A program made the translations under genes and the position numbers. Below are positions 17,103 to 25,674 of a stretch of DNA of 49,182 nucleotides, in pieces (positions within the stretch are counted from its first letter, which is position 1; every line of letters starts with the position of its first letter). A model generated the notes under the pieces. The model saw nothing but the letters and a program-made list of their open reading frames with translations, ran no database searches and had not been told where the DNA came from. Where the stretch lies: the NCBI GenBank assembly GCA_013816265.1, contig JACDES010000002.1, positions 1 to 49,182 of the forward strand. Direction: 5' to 3'. The stretch comes from Parachlamydiaceae bacterium. GTDB lineage: Bacteria > Chlamydiota > Chlamydiia > Chlamydiales > Parachlamydiaceae.

Positions 17103-17699
17103 TTAAAATTTAGCCGCCTGTGGGATACAATAAAAGAGATGAGATTCCATTAATTCTATGATTACATGAATAGCTGTCATATGTGCCTCTTGAATTCTAT
17201 CAGAGGTAGCGAAGCCATCGATAATCAATTCAAAATCTGCTATTCCCTTTAATTGTCCTCCACCTTTGCCCAAAAACGCAACTGTTAGCAAATTTCTTTT
17301 TTTTGCCTCTTCAAAAGCATTGATGATATTGGCAGAATTACCACTTGTCGTAAGTCCAATAAAAATATCACCGGGTTTTCCCAATGCTTCAATTCCACGT
17401 GAGAATATCCAATCAAATCCTAAATCATTTCCTGTGCATGTGATATGTCCGGGATCATTGAGAGCAATTGCTGGTAATGCCTGTCTTTTTTTACGAAAAA
17501 AACCTGTTAATTCTTCAGCAAAATGCGAGGCATCACATAAGCTTCCGCCATTGCCTGCTAATAAAACTTTGTTTCCATTTCGAAAACAGTTGGCCAAAGC
17601 TTCTCCAACATCTTCAATAAATTTTTTCGAGGTTGGAGTTTGTAGCTGTTCGATTGCCTTAATGCAATCTTGAATTATAGTATCCAGATTCGGTTTCAT
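17103..17699 (-). CDS. Phosphoheptose isomerase GmhA
   Basis: Isomerises sedoheptulose 7-phosphate to D-glycero-D-manno-heptose 7-phosphate, the entry step for LPS heptose. The 198 residues form a single SIS domain with LLAGNGGSLCDASHFAEELT, DPGHITCTGNDLGFDWIFSR, GLTTSGNSANIINAFEEAK and the C-terminal QEAHMTAIHVIIELME. These contain the Ser, Glu and His positions of GmhA. The closest alternative is DiaA, which shares the fold but lacks part of this pattern. Gene order with lpxK supports an LPS role, although a heptose-containing core has not been shown for this organism here. Confidence 0.88.
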   Translation of the reverse strand: MKPNLDTIIQDCIKAIEQLQTPTSKKFIEDVGEALANCFRNGNKVLLAGNGGSLCDASHFAEELTGFFRKKRQALPAIALNDPGHITCTGNDLGFDWIFSRGIEALGKPGDIFIGLTTSGNSANIINAFEEAKKRNLLTVAFLGKGGGQLKGIADFELIIDGFATSDRIQEAHMTAIHVIIELMESHLFYCIPQAAKF

Positions 17700-17898
17700 A
17701 TCACACTTTATCGATAAACAGGTTTATTTTTGCAATTTATTTTGTGCTATTATTCTTTAAGAATCAAGGAGATTTTGTTATATATTAAAGTTCTTAAAAT
17801 CAACAAATTCAAATAATTAATGCATAATAAAACAATGTAGGTGTAATTTATTCCTGATAGTATACTGCAGTATAAACAGAAATATTTTTGGAGATCTT

Positions 17899-18480
17899 AT
17901 GCCATTTACTTTACCACTTGGTTCAACCCCGCCCAACTTTAAACTTAAAGCAACAGACGGAAAATATTATACACTTGATGATTTCAAGAAAGATAAAATT
18001 TTAGTGATTTTTTTCACCTGCAACCATTGTCCTTATGTCATAGGTTCGGATGAAATTACGCGCAAAACAGCAGAGAAGTATAAAAGTAAAGGAGTTGTAT
18101 TTGTAGGGATCAATTCAAATAGTGTCGCTAGTTATCCCGAAGACTCATTTGAACATATGATAGAAAGAATGAAAGCGCACCACTTTCCATGGACTTATTT
18201 ACATGATGAAAAACAAACTGCCGCTCTAGAATATGGAGCCATAAAGACTCCCCATTTCTATGTTTTCGATGAAAAAAGACACCTCATATATATAGGAAGA
18301 GGCGTTGATTCTCCTAAAGACACTTCAAAAATGACAGTTAATGATTTAGAAAATGCTCTCGAGGACCACTTCAAAGGACATAAAGTTCAAAAGCCGCTAA
18401 CAAATCCAATAGGTTGCAACGTAAAATGGATAGGAAAAGATAAACATTGGATCCCTGATGACGCATGCGATTTAGTTTAA
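17899..18480 (+). CDS. Thioredoxin-family / AhpC-TSA-like protein
   Basis: 193 residues with a thioredoxin fold: an N-terminal FKLKATDGKYYTLDDFK entry typical of the AhpC/TSA and ResA group, then VIFFTCNHCPYVIGSDE with Cys41 and Cys44 (CNHC) as the redox pair, and a later TPHFYVFDEKRHLIYIGR containing the cis-Pro. CNHCPYV is typical of a subgroup annotated as 'thioredoxin family protein' with unknown substrate. No signal peptide is seen, so it is probably cytoplasmic. The ATG has GGAG upstream. It stands alone after a 200-base AT-rich spacer. Confidence 0.85.
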   Translation: MPFTLPLGSTPPNFKLKATDGKYYTLDDFKKDKILVIFFTCNHCPYVIGSDEITRKTAEKYKSKGVVFVGINSNSVASYPEDSFEHMIERMKAHHFPWTYLHDEKQTAALEYGAIKTPHFYVFDEKRHLIYIGRGVDSPKDTSKMTVNDLENALEDHFKGHKVQKPLTNPIGCNVKWIGKDKHWIPDDACDLV

Positions 18481-18632
18481 AAAAGATGAGTTATACTGAC
18501 ATAAAATATTGAATACAACCAACTTATAAATTTAGGGCTTGATATTTAACTCCTTTTTATATAGAATCTTATTTTAGTAAATATTAATATAAGTTTTGGT
18601 CATCAACTAGTTAGTTTCAAAGAGGTGTTATT

Positions 18633-18938
18633 ATGAAGGCTTTTAAATTGTCATCAATATTGTTATTTTCGTTTTTTATGATGGGGATATTTACAACCGA
18701 TTTAAGCGCGGGATGTCATTCTTCCTTTTGTTTAAGTTTAAATCTTGCCCCACGTCCAGCTCCAGTGGCATATGTGCAACCGGCTCCAGTATACGTCGCA
18801 CAACCCTATCCTTATTATGCTGAAAGAGTCTATTATCCAGCTCCTGCATATCAAGAAGTTGTTGTAAGACGCCCTTATGCTGAAAGAGTATATGTACAAC
18901 CTCACTATCATCATGCACATTACTCCTATTGGAGATAA
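18633..18938 (+). CDS. Small secreted Pro/Tyr-rich protein
   Basis: 101 residues. Residues 1-26 are a signal peptide with likely cleavage after LSA. The mature part is low complexity, rich in Pro, Tyr, Val and Ala (APVAYVQPAPVYVAQP, YPYYAERVYYPAP) and ends in a His-rich segment. AERVY occurs twice. Short YP-rich secreted proteins of this kind are frequent in bacterial envelopes, but the function is unknown. A ribosome site AGAGGTG precedes the ATG and a clear terminator follows, so it is a single-gene unit. Confidence 0.75.
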   Translation: MKAFKLSSILLFSFFMMGIFTTDLSAGCHSSFCLSLNLAPRPAPVAYVQPAPVYVAQPYPYYAERVYYPAPAYQEVVVRRPYAERVYVQPHYHHAHYSYWR

Positions 18939-18963
18939 TCATTAAAAACCAAATTATTGGTTC

Positions 18964-18996
18964 AAAGGATGAGGTTCGAATCTCATCCTTTTTTTT
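18964..18996 (+). terminator. Rho-independent terminator
   Basis: Stem AAAGGATGAG / CTCATCCTTT with an eight-base loop, followed by a run of T. It ends the transcript of the secreted Pro/Tyr-rich gene 26 bases upstream. Confidence 0.9.
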
Positions 18997-19023
18997 AATA
19001 AATTTTTTATCTATATATTCGAT

Positions 19024-19560
19024 ATGAACAAGCAAAACACACATTTATTTTATGCTTTTATAGCCATGATAATTGTTGTGGCTTCATCAAATTACCTTGT
19101 TCAATTTCCTATTAATGATTGGTTAACATGGGGAGCATTGCCCTATCCGATTTCATTTTTAGTTACCGAATTGACCAATCGTTTCTACGGTCCTAAAAAA
19201 GCTCGTAGGGTTGTTTACGCAGGATTTCTATTAGCCGTGATTCTATCATTTTGGTTAGCGCCACCAAAAATAGCATTTGCTTCTGGTTCTGCATTTTTAA
19301 TCTCTCAATTACTCGATATATCTATCTTTAACAGATTCCGACAAGGACCTTGGTGGTACGCTCCATTTTTTGCCTCCTGCCTTGCCTCAATAGTTGATAC
19401 AGCTATTTTCTGGAATATCGCTTTCTATGGTGAAAATGTTCCTCTTTTGACATGGGCAATAGGTGATTTTCTTGTAAAACTACTTCTTGATGTTGTTTTA
19501 TTGTTGCCATTCCGCCTGTTTCTAAATAGAAGGCTTCTTTCAACACTTCAAAGGGATTAA
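19024..19560 (+). CDS. Queuosine precursor transporter, YhhQ/DUF165 family
   Basis: 178-residue membrane protein with five to six helices. The motifs WGALPYPISFLVTELTNRFY and ARRVVYAGFLLAVILSFWLA, then FASGSAFLISQLLDISIFNR and the C-terminal GDFLVKLLLDVVLLLPFRLF match the VUT/YhhQ family, which imports queuosine precursors (preQ0/preQ1 or queuine). Uptake suits an intracellular bacterium that salvages a precursor for tRNA modification. The first ATG lies 27 bases after a terminator, with no obvious Shine-Dalgarno. The stop codon overlaps the start of a family E repeat. Confidence 0.88.
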   Translation: MNKQNTHLFYAFIAMIIVVASSNYLVQFPINDWLTWGALPYPISFLVTELTNRFYGPKKARRVVYAGFLLAVILSFWLAPPKIAFASGSAFLISQLLDISIFNRFRQGPWWYAPFFASCLASIVDTAIFWNIAFYGENVPLLTWAIGDFLVKLLLDVVLLLPFRLFLNRRLLSTLQRD

Positions 19561-19702
19561 ACACAAAGACACAAAGACACGAAAGAAGGGTCATTTATTA
19601 CCAGTGTTGGATGAACCTTTAACGCATCAATGATTTAGTGTGAGAGGATTACCTATATCACCGATTGCGCCACTCTTCGTGTCTTTGTGTCTTTGTGTTT
19701 AA
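19558..19702. repeat. Family E repeat pair ('cacaaagacacaaagacac')
   Basis: The left arm (19558-19585) is 'taaacacaaagacacaaaga', then cacgaaa. The right arm (about 19672-19702) is 'cttcgtgtctttgtgtcttt', then gtgttta. They are complementary over roughly 28 bp around an 85-bp spacer. The TAA at the left end is also the stop codon of the transporter gene. Further copies occur at 30229-30341 and 39965-40182. Confidence 0.85.
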
Positions 19703-19849
19703 TTTTTCTAAACTCATTAATTCAAACCCATTTTGTGAACTCCTTTGATCAGAATGAATCGCAAAACATTGCCAATAAAATATTTTAATACTAATATTTC
19801 TTTTGGGACCCCTATGTTACTCTAATAAATTTTAAAAATTGTTGTAGGT

Positions 19850-21061
19850 ATGAATATGTTAATCACAGCTCTCTCGCTTGTAATAGCTCTTGGAATGGTA
19901 TTTTTTCCTGATCTTTATCCCATTAACTTAAATTTTACCGGGCTTTCCATTCTAATCACCCTTATCGGCGTGGCAATTCTTTTCTCCTACACACTCATTA
20001 ACTCTATTTTATTTATTCCGATACAACGTTTAGAGCAAAAACTAATCCCCGGATTAATGGGAATCTTTCATTACAATAAGAAATGGAGAATAAGTCGGTT
20101 AATTGTTTTTCTTTTTTCGTTCGTCACATTCATTCTAGCACTCGTATTTGCATCTGTGGATATTCCTGAAAAACATTTTTATATGGCGGTATGGATTCTC
20201 GGCTTAGGTATTTCTATAGACCTTATTCGAGATAGCTTAAAACAGGCTACAGAGGTTCTAAACCCCTTAAATGCCGTAGAGCAGATAAAGGACGATGCAA
20301 TTCAAGCAATTAAAAATAGCGATGATAAGTTGCTATGGTCATCAATTGACGCCCTTTCAGAAATAGCTCTCCGATCAGCAGAAACTAGCAAAATAGCTCT
20401 ATGCACAACCACACTAAACACGTTCCCACCTATTTTAAGAGCCTTTTTTGACGCATCAAAAAGTATTAGTCATAGAAGTCAGGATGCTGAGATTGAAAAA
20501 AATACCGGGGTCGATGAAGCAAGTTATACTATTTTTTACATGTTACAAAGGCTAGAACTTGTAAATAGCAAGGCTCTTCAAAATAATCTTACATCCATTT
20601 GCAATCAGATTATTACAGTTTTAGGTAAAATTATTCTCCATTGCGCACAATTAGATTTATCATTAGTAACATTTCCGACACACGTGCTAGGAAAGTTTGC
20701 GTTAAAGGCCCTACAGTTACGTTTTGATGATGTTGCGGCCATAGCGACAAGTACCCTTTTGGCAACGACCAAGACTATTGTGAATGAAGTTGATTTAACT
20801 TATATGGAACTTGTTGAACCTTTCAATACAATAACAGATAATTTGGACGCGATTGCACAGAGCACATTTAAAAAAGATAAAACAATCAATATCAAATTAA
20901 TTTCTCAATCTCTAAAAGATCTTAAAGAGGTTTATCAAAGCGAAAGACTTGCTAATCATCGAGATACTTCAGTAATCATTCAGCATGTAGATAATAAGTT
21001 AGCTGAATTTGATGCATTAGAGCAAATCATGCACACAATCCCCTCGATACCTAACTTGTAA
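19850..21061 (+). CDS. Membrane protein, unknown
   Basis: 403 residues. Four hydrophobic helices lie in the first 130 residues (about 4-24, 30-55, 83-104, 108-128). The rest is a long all-helical domain with no motif I recognise. The second ATG, at 19856, has AGG seven bases upstream and may be the true start. No signal peptide cleavage is expected. A family E repeat lies upstream and a convergent VOC gene downstream, so it is probably transcribed alone. Confidence 0.7.
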   Translation: MNMLITALSLVIALGMVFFPDLYPINLNFTGLSILITLIGVAILFSYTLINSILFIPIQRLEQKLIPGLMGIFHYNKKWRISRLIVFLFSFVTFILALVFASVDIPEKHFYMAVWILGLGISIDLIRDSLKQATEVLNPLNAVEQIKDDAIQAIKNSDDKLLWSSIDALSEIALRSAETSKIALCTTTLNTFPPILRAFFDASKSISHRSQDAEIEKNTGVDEASYTIFYMLQRLELVNSKALQNNLTSICNQIITVLGKIILHCAQLDLSLVTFPTHVLGKFALKALQLRFDDVAAIATSTLLATTKTIVNEVDLTYMELVEPFNTITDNLDAIAQSTFKKDKTINIKLISQSLKDLKEVYQSERLANHRDTSVIIQHVDNKLAEFDALEQIMHTIPSIPNL

Positions 21062-21151
21062 CATAATAAAGCGAAATAGGCTTCATGCTAAGCCTTTGAA
21101 TAGCATTAACTAAACAAGCACAATAGCACTCCAAAAATTTTACCCTTCTCT

Positions 21152-21580
21152 TTATTCAGGTAAATCAACAAATCCATTTTCTTTGATTGGCCAATAAGGA
21201 TTCCATGCAACCTCCCAAAGGTTATCATCGGGATCAGCAAAATATCCGCTATACCCTCCCCAAAAAACCTCTTGAGCAGGTTTTACAATTTTAGCACCTA
21301 TAGCCTTAGCATGCTCTAAAACCTGATTCACTTCTGCTTTGCTTGTCACATTCTGGGAAACTGTAACACCACGAAAACCAAGTGGGCATTTTTTTTGTAA
21401 TGCATCTTCAGCCAAAAGCTCTTCTTGGTATAGGCACAATACAATCCCATTCAATGATATCACAACAAAGTTTTCATTACTCATAGAGGAAGCTTTCCAC
21501 CCAAGACCCTTTTCATAAAAATCTCGAGATCTCGCAATATCCTTAACTCCTAAAGTGATCATATTGATTCGTGGTTTCAT
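21152..21580 (-). CDS. VOC (glyoxalase/bleomycin-resistance) family protein
   Basis: 142 residues with the beta-alpha-beta-beta-beta repeat of the vicinal oxygen chelate fold: INMITLGVKDIARSRDFYEK at the start, VLEHAKAIGAKIVKPAQEV in the middle, and GYSGYFADPDDNLWEVAWNP near the end. The last motif carries the typical metal-binding Glu. The substrate cannot be inferred; glyoxalase I itself has a different His/Glu set. The ATG is 27 bases downstream of the frame at 21608-22231 on the same strand but before it in coding order, so the two may be co-transcribed. Confidence 0.88.
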   Translation of the reverse strand: MKPRINMITLGVKDIARSRDFYEKGLGWKASSMSNENFVVISLNGIVLCLYQEELLAEDALQKKCPLGFRGVTVSQNVTSKAEVNQVLEHAKAIGAKIVKPAQEVFWGGYSGYFADPDDNLWEVAWNPYWPIKENGFVDLPE

Positions 21581-21607
21581 GCTTCCTCTTGTGTTTTTTA
21601 AAAAAAA

Positions 21608-22231
21608 TTAACGACCTAAAATTAGGCGACTAAATTGATTCCCAATATGCAACGTAGGACGACTTGTAATTGTATTGAACAGAACCATTAATCTTAGTTT
21701 TGCATCAGTCAGCCAATATTGATCTTCTTGTTTTCTGCAAGATAAGAGTTCTTTTTCAGAACTAATTTTTTTATAAACAAAGTTAAGACCTCTGTAGCCT
21801 GATACAACAACTGATGGCATTGCAAGAATTACTGCAGCAACACTCACAACATGACGAGGATGCCAAGGATTGACTGCAAAAATTGTGTTAGGGCCAAATA
21901 CTCTTGCAAGACTACTAGAAAAGGGACTTACAACCTTTGAAATCAAAAATACTCCAGGACGAGATGTGCAAGCACTAAACACTAACGAAATTTTTGCGCA
22001 AACATTAGTAACTTTAGAGGCTGTATGAGACCACGATTTATCATTTTCGTTGATTTCTGTTGAAATTTTACGGCCTTGGAAAATATGATAAATATCATAA
22101 ATTTCAATGGCTCCAAAAACAAACGTTGTTGTCCCAGCTATGTTTTTAACGCCTTCTTTAATAATCGGTTTATTCAAAAATTGTGCTGTTGTTTTTAAAA
22201 TATCTTTTACAGATGAAATGATAAATGACAT
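21608..22231 (-). CDS. Hypothetical protein with hydrophobic segments
   Basis: About 207 residues from the ATG at 22231, which has GGAG six bases upstream; a TTG at 22294 gives a longer, less likely form. Hydrophobic stretches occur near GTTTFVFGAIEIYDIYHIF, near NVCAKISLVFSACTS and near HVVSVAAVILAMPSVVVSGY, so it is probably a membrane protein. I recognise no family. It ends 27 bases upstream of the VOC gene start in the direction of transcription, with the start about 80 bases from a family B element. Confidence 0.62.
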   Translation of the reverse strand: MSFIISSVKDILKTTAQFLNKPIIKEGVKNIAGTTTFVFGAIEIYDIYHIFQGRKISTEINENDKSWSHTASKVTNVCAKISLVFSACTSRPGVFLISKVVSPFSSSLARVFGPNTIFAVNPWHPRHVVSVAAVILAMPSVVVSGYRGLNFVYKKISSEKELLSCRKQEDQYWLTDAKLRLMVLFNTITSRPTLHIGNQFSRLILGR

Positions 22232-22310
22232 AAATGCTCCGGGTTGACGATTTAATTTATAAAAAGTATATTTTAAGGCACCTAATCTCAGCAATGATAT
22301 TTAATGTCAA

Positions 22311-22705
22311 TGCTGTCAAAATAAGAAAAAAAAGCGAATATTCTTTTTTCCTTACCAAGCTTTTAGCCCCATTCATTTATAGAAATGTTCTTTTGTTAGG
22401 CCTAAAGGGCCGGCATGAAATAGCCCAGGTCGCAGCGAAGCGGAGGCCTGGGGCAGTACAAACAAGAAATAGAGTCCTGTAGGGACGGCATATTGATACG
22501 TACATGATTATGCCGTCTCTACAGGACTCGATTATTATTTTATTTACACCCGGCCTCCGCTTTCGCTGCGACCTGGGCTATTTCATGCCGGCCCTTCAGG
22601 CCTAACGCAGGGAATCTTACTAAAAATAAATGTTGTCGTAGAATTGAAAACCGTAACAATAAAAGAAATTTGGCGTTTATGATATTTTTACTTATTTTGA
22701 CTGCA
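22311..22705. repeat. Family B palindromic element, copy 2
   Basis: Terminal inverted repeats TGCTGTCAAAATAAG and CTTATTTTGACTGCA (22691-22705), extendable to 18 bp by flanking CAA/TTG. The internal arms match those at 14201-14573, but the central hairpin arm reads cctgtagggacggcat with atgccgtctctacagg opposite, where copy 1 has cctgaaaggacggcat with atgccgtcctttcagg. It fills most of the 22232-22870 gap; the remainder is AT-rich. Confidence 0.88.
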
Positions 22706-22870
22706 TTGGATTTAAGGCAGACATGTCAATTTAAAATATTAATATATGATTTCTTCCTTTTGAGTTGATTTAAAGACCATTTTAATAGATAATGTTATAC
22801 CGCAATCGGCATCAAACTGCGATTTGCAGTATACCTTGTCGCTAAACTAATAAATAAAAAAGGACTTTTT

Positions 22871-23263
22871 ATGAAAAAATTATTAATGACGTGTGCTCTG
22901 ATATTTTCTTGCTTTCAAACATCTATCTATAGCGAATCCCAAGATAAATACTCTAATTTTACGCACCAATTAAGCTCATTGAGTAATGAGATTGATTCAA
23001 TGGACAGCGATATGGACAAAGAACAATCGCAATTGTTGAAAAAAATAATTAAAACCAATATCGACTTCATTGAAAGTAAAGTTTTACATAAATTAAAACA
23101 CGCAGAAGAACGTTTAGCAAAATATAAAAACCTAATGAGTGATGCTTCTATCGACCCTGAAGAGTCTGAAGAGCTGCTTGAAAAGGTTAATGCTTCTGAA
23201 GAAAAAATCAAAAATCTAAATGATATAATTTTAATTATTCAGAAATTAAAGGCGAAAGTTTAA
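22871..23263 (+). CDS. Small secreted coiled-coil protein, paralogue 1
   Basis: 130 residues. The first 20-22 residues are a signal peptide (MKKLLMTCALIFSCFQTSIY). The mature part is almost entirely charged helix with heptad-like spacing, for example KLKHAEERLAKYKNLMS and KVNASEEKIKNLNDI. The gene at 28139-28528 encodes a clear paralogue (shared KHA..R..KYKN and NASEEK-K-L). AAGGA precedes the ATG. Periplasmic or exported location is expected; the function is unknown. Confidence 0.75.
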   Translation: MKKLLMTCALIFSCFQTSIYSESQDKYSNFTHQLSSLSNEIDSMDSDMDKEQSQLLKKIIKTNIDFIESKVLHKLKHAEERLAKYKNLMSDASIDPEESEELLEKVNASEEKIKNLNDIILIIQKLKAKV

Positions 23264-23280
23264 TTCTCAAAAAATTCCCC

Positions 23281-23316
23281 CTCACAAGAATGTTAACGAT
23301 ATACCATTCTTGTGAG
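23281..23316 (+). terminator. Hairpin downstream of the secreted protein gene
   Basis: Perfect 12-bp stem CTCACAAGAATG/CATTCTTGTGAG with a 12-base loop, 17 bases after the stop. It lacks a T-run on this strand, so it may stabilise the 3' end rather than terminate in the standard way. From here to 23535 I see only AT-rich sequence and a short 'tccat' fragment of family F near 23374-23410. Confidence 0.5.
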
Positions 23317-23535
23317 TCTCATCCCCCCAAACTTCATAATCAATAACTCCTGCTTACCCCCGATGTGTCATTCGTCCATTTTTGTCCATTTTAATCCATA
23401 AAATCCATATTCTTCATTGAAGATATCGGCGACCGAAAAGGACGAAACTTAGTTAAATCTTTGCACTTTCTTTATGTAATTTTAATGTATTTTCTCTAAT
23501 CTAATGTGTTTGATAAATAAATCAAGGTTCATTGT

Positions 23536-25329
23536 ATGTTAAATTTACGTTCTTCAATACCAGGCTCTTCGACTCCCTCCCATCCAGGTGTAGGAGCAGG
23601 CTTTCATTCATTACCCACATGGAGTAAAGAAGATGAAGTTGCTCTATATTTTGTTGGAAGAAATGTCACTAAACATAAATTCGATTGGAATAATTGCCAG
23701 AAAGTTTTTTTTCAAAATAAATCCAAGGAAGAATGTGAAACTCATTATAGTAAAATTCGTTACAATATTAAGTTGATAGATTTTTTTGGAACCGCAAAAG
23801 CAACACATATAGAATCAAGAGTTAACGATCTTTTTGTAAGTTTTTTTCGAATTGGTCCACGTAAATTTGTTGATGCTGAACCAGACAATAAATTATTAAA
23901 AAATCTTGATTGGAAAAAAGAGGCGAACCCTCAAAATACTAAAAATGATAATTCTAAAGATGCAATAGATGATTTATCTGCAGATGAAGGATTAGATTCT
24001 GAATCAATCTCAGAAGTTGATTCAGAAGATATTGAAGAGAAATCAGACGAGGAAATTACTACATCAAGATTTAAAAAGAAAAAAAGAAAAACTAATACGA
24101 CGAAAGAAAAAAGCAGTTCTCTCGAAAAAGACGAGGCTGTCTCAAAAGCTGATGGTACATTAGAAAGAAGTAAAAAAGAGCCTAGAAAAAAAAGAATATG
24201 GTCTGGTCAAACCTGGGAAGAAAATGACGTTAGAAAATTGGTAGAAGCAGTAAAACAAAATCTTCTTCAATGCAAAAAAAAGATTAAGGGCGAATTTGTT
24301 CCTCAATGGAAAAAAATTGCTGCCTATTTTCCTGGTAGATCCGACAAGAATGTTAGGGAGCATTATAAATTTATTGAGGATAATCCACCCCAATTCTTAA
24401 AAGATAAAACAGATTTAACCTTTACTTTCAATTTTAGTAATGAAAAGCAAGAAGGTATTAATTGGACTAAGGTTGAAGTCCAACTTCTTGTAAAGGCCGT
24501 TAAAGAAAACCTAACTGAAAGTACAAATACAAAAGTAATGAAAGGAACAGTTCATCCAAAATGGAGTGAAATCCAACAAAAACACTTCCCTAAATATCAT
24601 TGGAAACCGCTTGCTAATAAATACAATGATTTAAAGAGAAAAGTACAAAAAGACAGCAGTTTTACAAAAAAATATAGAATTAATATTAATGATTTTTTAG
24701 ATCTTCAAGCTTCTAAATCATTAGCTGACAAAGGGAAAAAAAGAAAAGTTAAGGAAGAGATAACTAAATTTTCTGAACTTGAGAGACCATCAAAACGTAG
24801 AAAAAAAGATGCTGCGTTAAGTACCTCTTCTGATAGTCCATCTAGTCTACAAGGTGGATCAGGCTCTTCTTCATCTAGTAGTCCACAAATTGCGTCTGCT
24901 TCTTCATCTGGTAGTTCCTCTATGGCTGCTCCAATGGATGTAAGAGATGATAGCATTCAGCCATCAGCTGGCTCTCATTCAGAACTAAATAGCACGCCTT
25001 CATTAGAAGGGTCTGCATCAAGTAGCCCACAAATTGTGTCTGCTTCTTCATCTGGTAGTTCCTCCACGCCTGCTCCAATGGATGTTAGAGATGATAGCGT
25101 TCAGTCATCAGCTGATTCCCCTTCGGAACTAGATAGCCCCTCTTCATTAGAAGGGCCTGCATCAAGTAGTCGGTCTAATCAAGCTTCAATGGAAATAGGA
25201 GATGATAGTGATCAACAGTCGATGAGTTCTTCTGACTTATCTGAACCTAGTTTTTTAACCCCATTAGAACTGGAAACTTTATTTGAGAATAATCTCAGTA
25301 ATAAACTCTCAGAGATATTTGATCGGTAA
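23536..25329 (+). CDS. Myb/SANT-like protein with nuclear-localisation-like signals
   Basis: 597 residues with a eukaryote-like composition. Three segments have the Myb/SANT pattern: about 27-74 (TWSKEDEVALYFVGRN ... HYSKI), 226-280 (TWEENDVRKLVEAVKQN ... PGRSDKNVREHYKFI) and 309-370 (NWTKVEVQLLVKAVKEN ... LANKYNDLKRK). Basic clusters resembling nuclear localisation signals lie at 180-185 (KKKKRK), 213-220 (KKEPRKKR), 401-406 (KKRKVK, like SV40) and 420-424 (KRRKK). An acidic stretch lies at 143-173. Residues 425-570 are Ser-rich with a tandem 48-residue repeat. No bacterial signal peptide; the Ser/Pro-rich N-terminus would suit type III secretion. A secreted nuclear effector is the best reading but is inferred. 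AAGG lies nine bases before the ATG. Confidence 0.8.
   Translation: MLNLRSSIPGSSTPSHPGVGAGFHSLPTWSKEDEVALYFVGRNVTKHKFDWNNCQKVFFQNKSKEECETHYSKIRYNIKLIDFFGTAKATHIESRVNDLFVSFFRIGPRKFVDAEPDNKLLKNLDWKKEANPQNTKNDNSKDAIDDLSADEGLDSESISEVDSEDIEEKSDEEITTSRFKKKKRKTNTTKEKSSSLEKDEAVSKADGTLERSKKEPRKKRIWSGQTWEENDVRKLVEAVKQNLLQCKKKIKGEFVPQWKKIAAYFPGRSDKNVREHYKFIEDNPPQFLKDKTDLTFTFNFSNEKQEGINWTKVEVQLLVKAVKENLTESTNTKVMKGTVHPKWSEIQQKHFPKYHWKPLANKYNDLKRKVQKDSSFTKKYRININDFLDLQASKSLADKGKKRKVKEEITKFSELERPSKRRKKDAALSTSSDSPSSLQGGSGSSSSSSPQIASASSSGSSSMAAPMDVRDDSIQPSAGSHSELNSTPSLEGSASSSPQIVSASSSGSSSTPAPMDVRDDSVQSSADSPSELDSPSSLEGPASSSRSNQASMEIGDDSDQQSMSSSDLSEPSFLTPLELETLFENNLSNKLSEIFDR
24880..25167 (+). repeat. 144-bp tandem duplication inside the SANT-like gene
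   Basis: Unit 1 (24880-25023) and unit 2 (25024-25167) start 'agtccacaaattg' and 'agcccacaaattg' and are highly similar throughout. They encode PQIASASSSGSSSMAAPMD and PQIVSASSSGSSSTPAPMD, followed by VRDDS. A third, decayed copy follows (ASMEIGDDSDQQSM). The in-frame length of 144 bp keeps the reading frame. Confidence 0.9.
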
Positions 25330-25674
25330 TAATTTAAGAGTGGTCTTAGAATATATTCTAAAGCAATATAAACTTAAACTGCTTTTGAGCTGTCAAATTT
25401 GGCAACAATTCATTAAATGATGATTTTTCATAAACCTATCGAAAATCAATTGACGATGGGTTTATCTGTGCTCCTATTTTACTTTTTAGGGTTATACGCC
25501 GGGTAAGAAAAGATCGAATATAAGAAGTTTTTGTTACTTTGGGATTCATTTATACCTACATAATAAATTTAGTTTCCTAAATTCACAAAACCAACAACCT
25601 TTTGCTTTACATTTAAAATATGTTTTATTATAATATTAATGAATTTAATGAATTATTAATAATCGAGGTTTTAT

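Noticed and set aside
22234-22482. Frame running into the family B element
   Set aside because: Most of it is the palindromic repeat and it overlaps the start of the gene at 21608-22231.
14201-22705. Family B elements as full insertion sequences
   Set aside because: No transposase frame of useful length lies between the terminal repeats.
23281-23316. Standard intrinsic terminator
   Set aside because: The stem is perfect but no T-run follows on the plus strand, so it is kept only as a hairpin of lower confidence.
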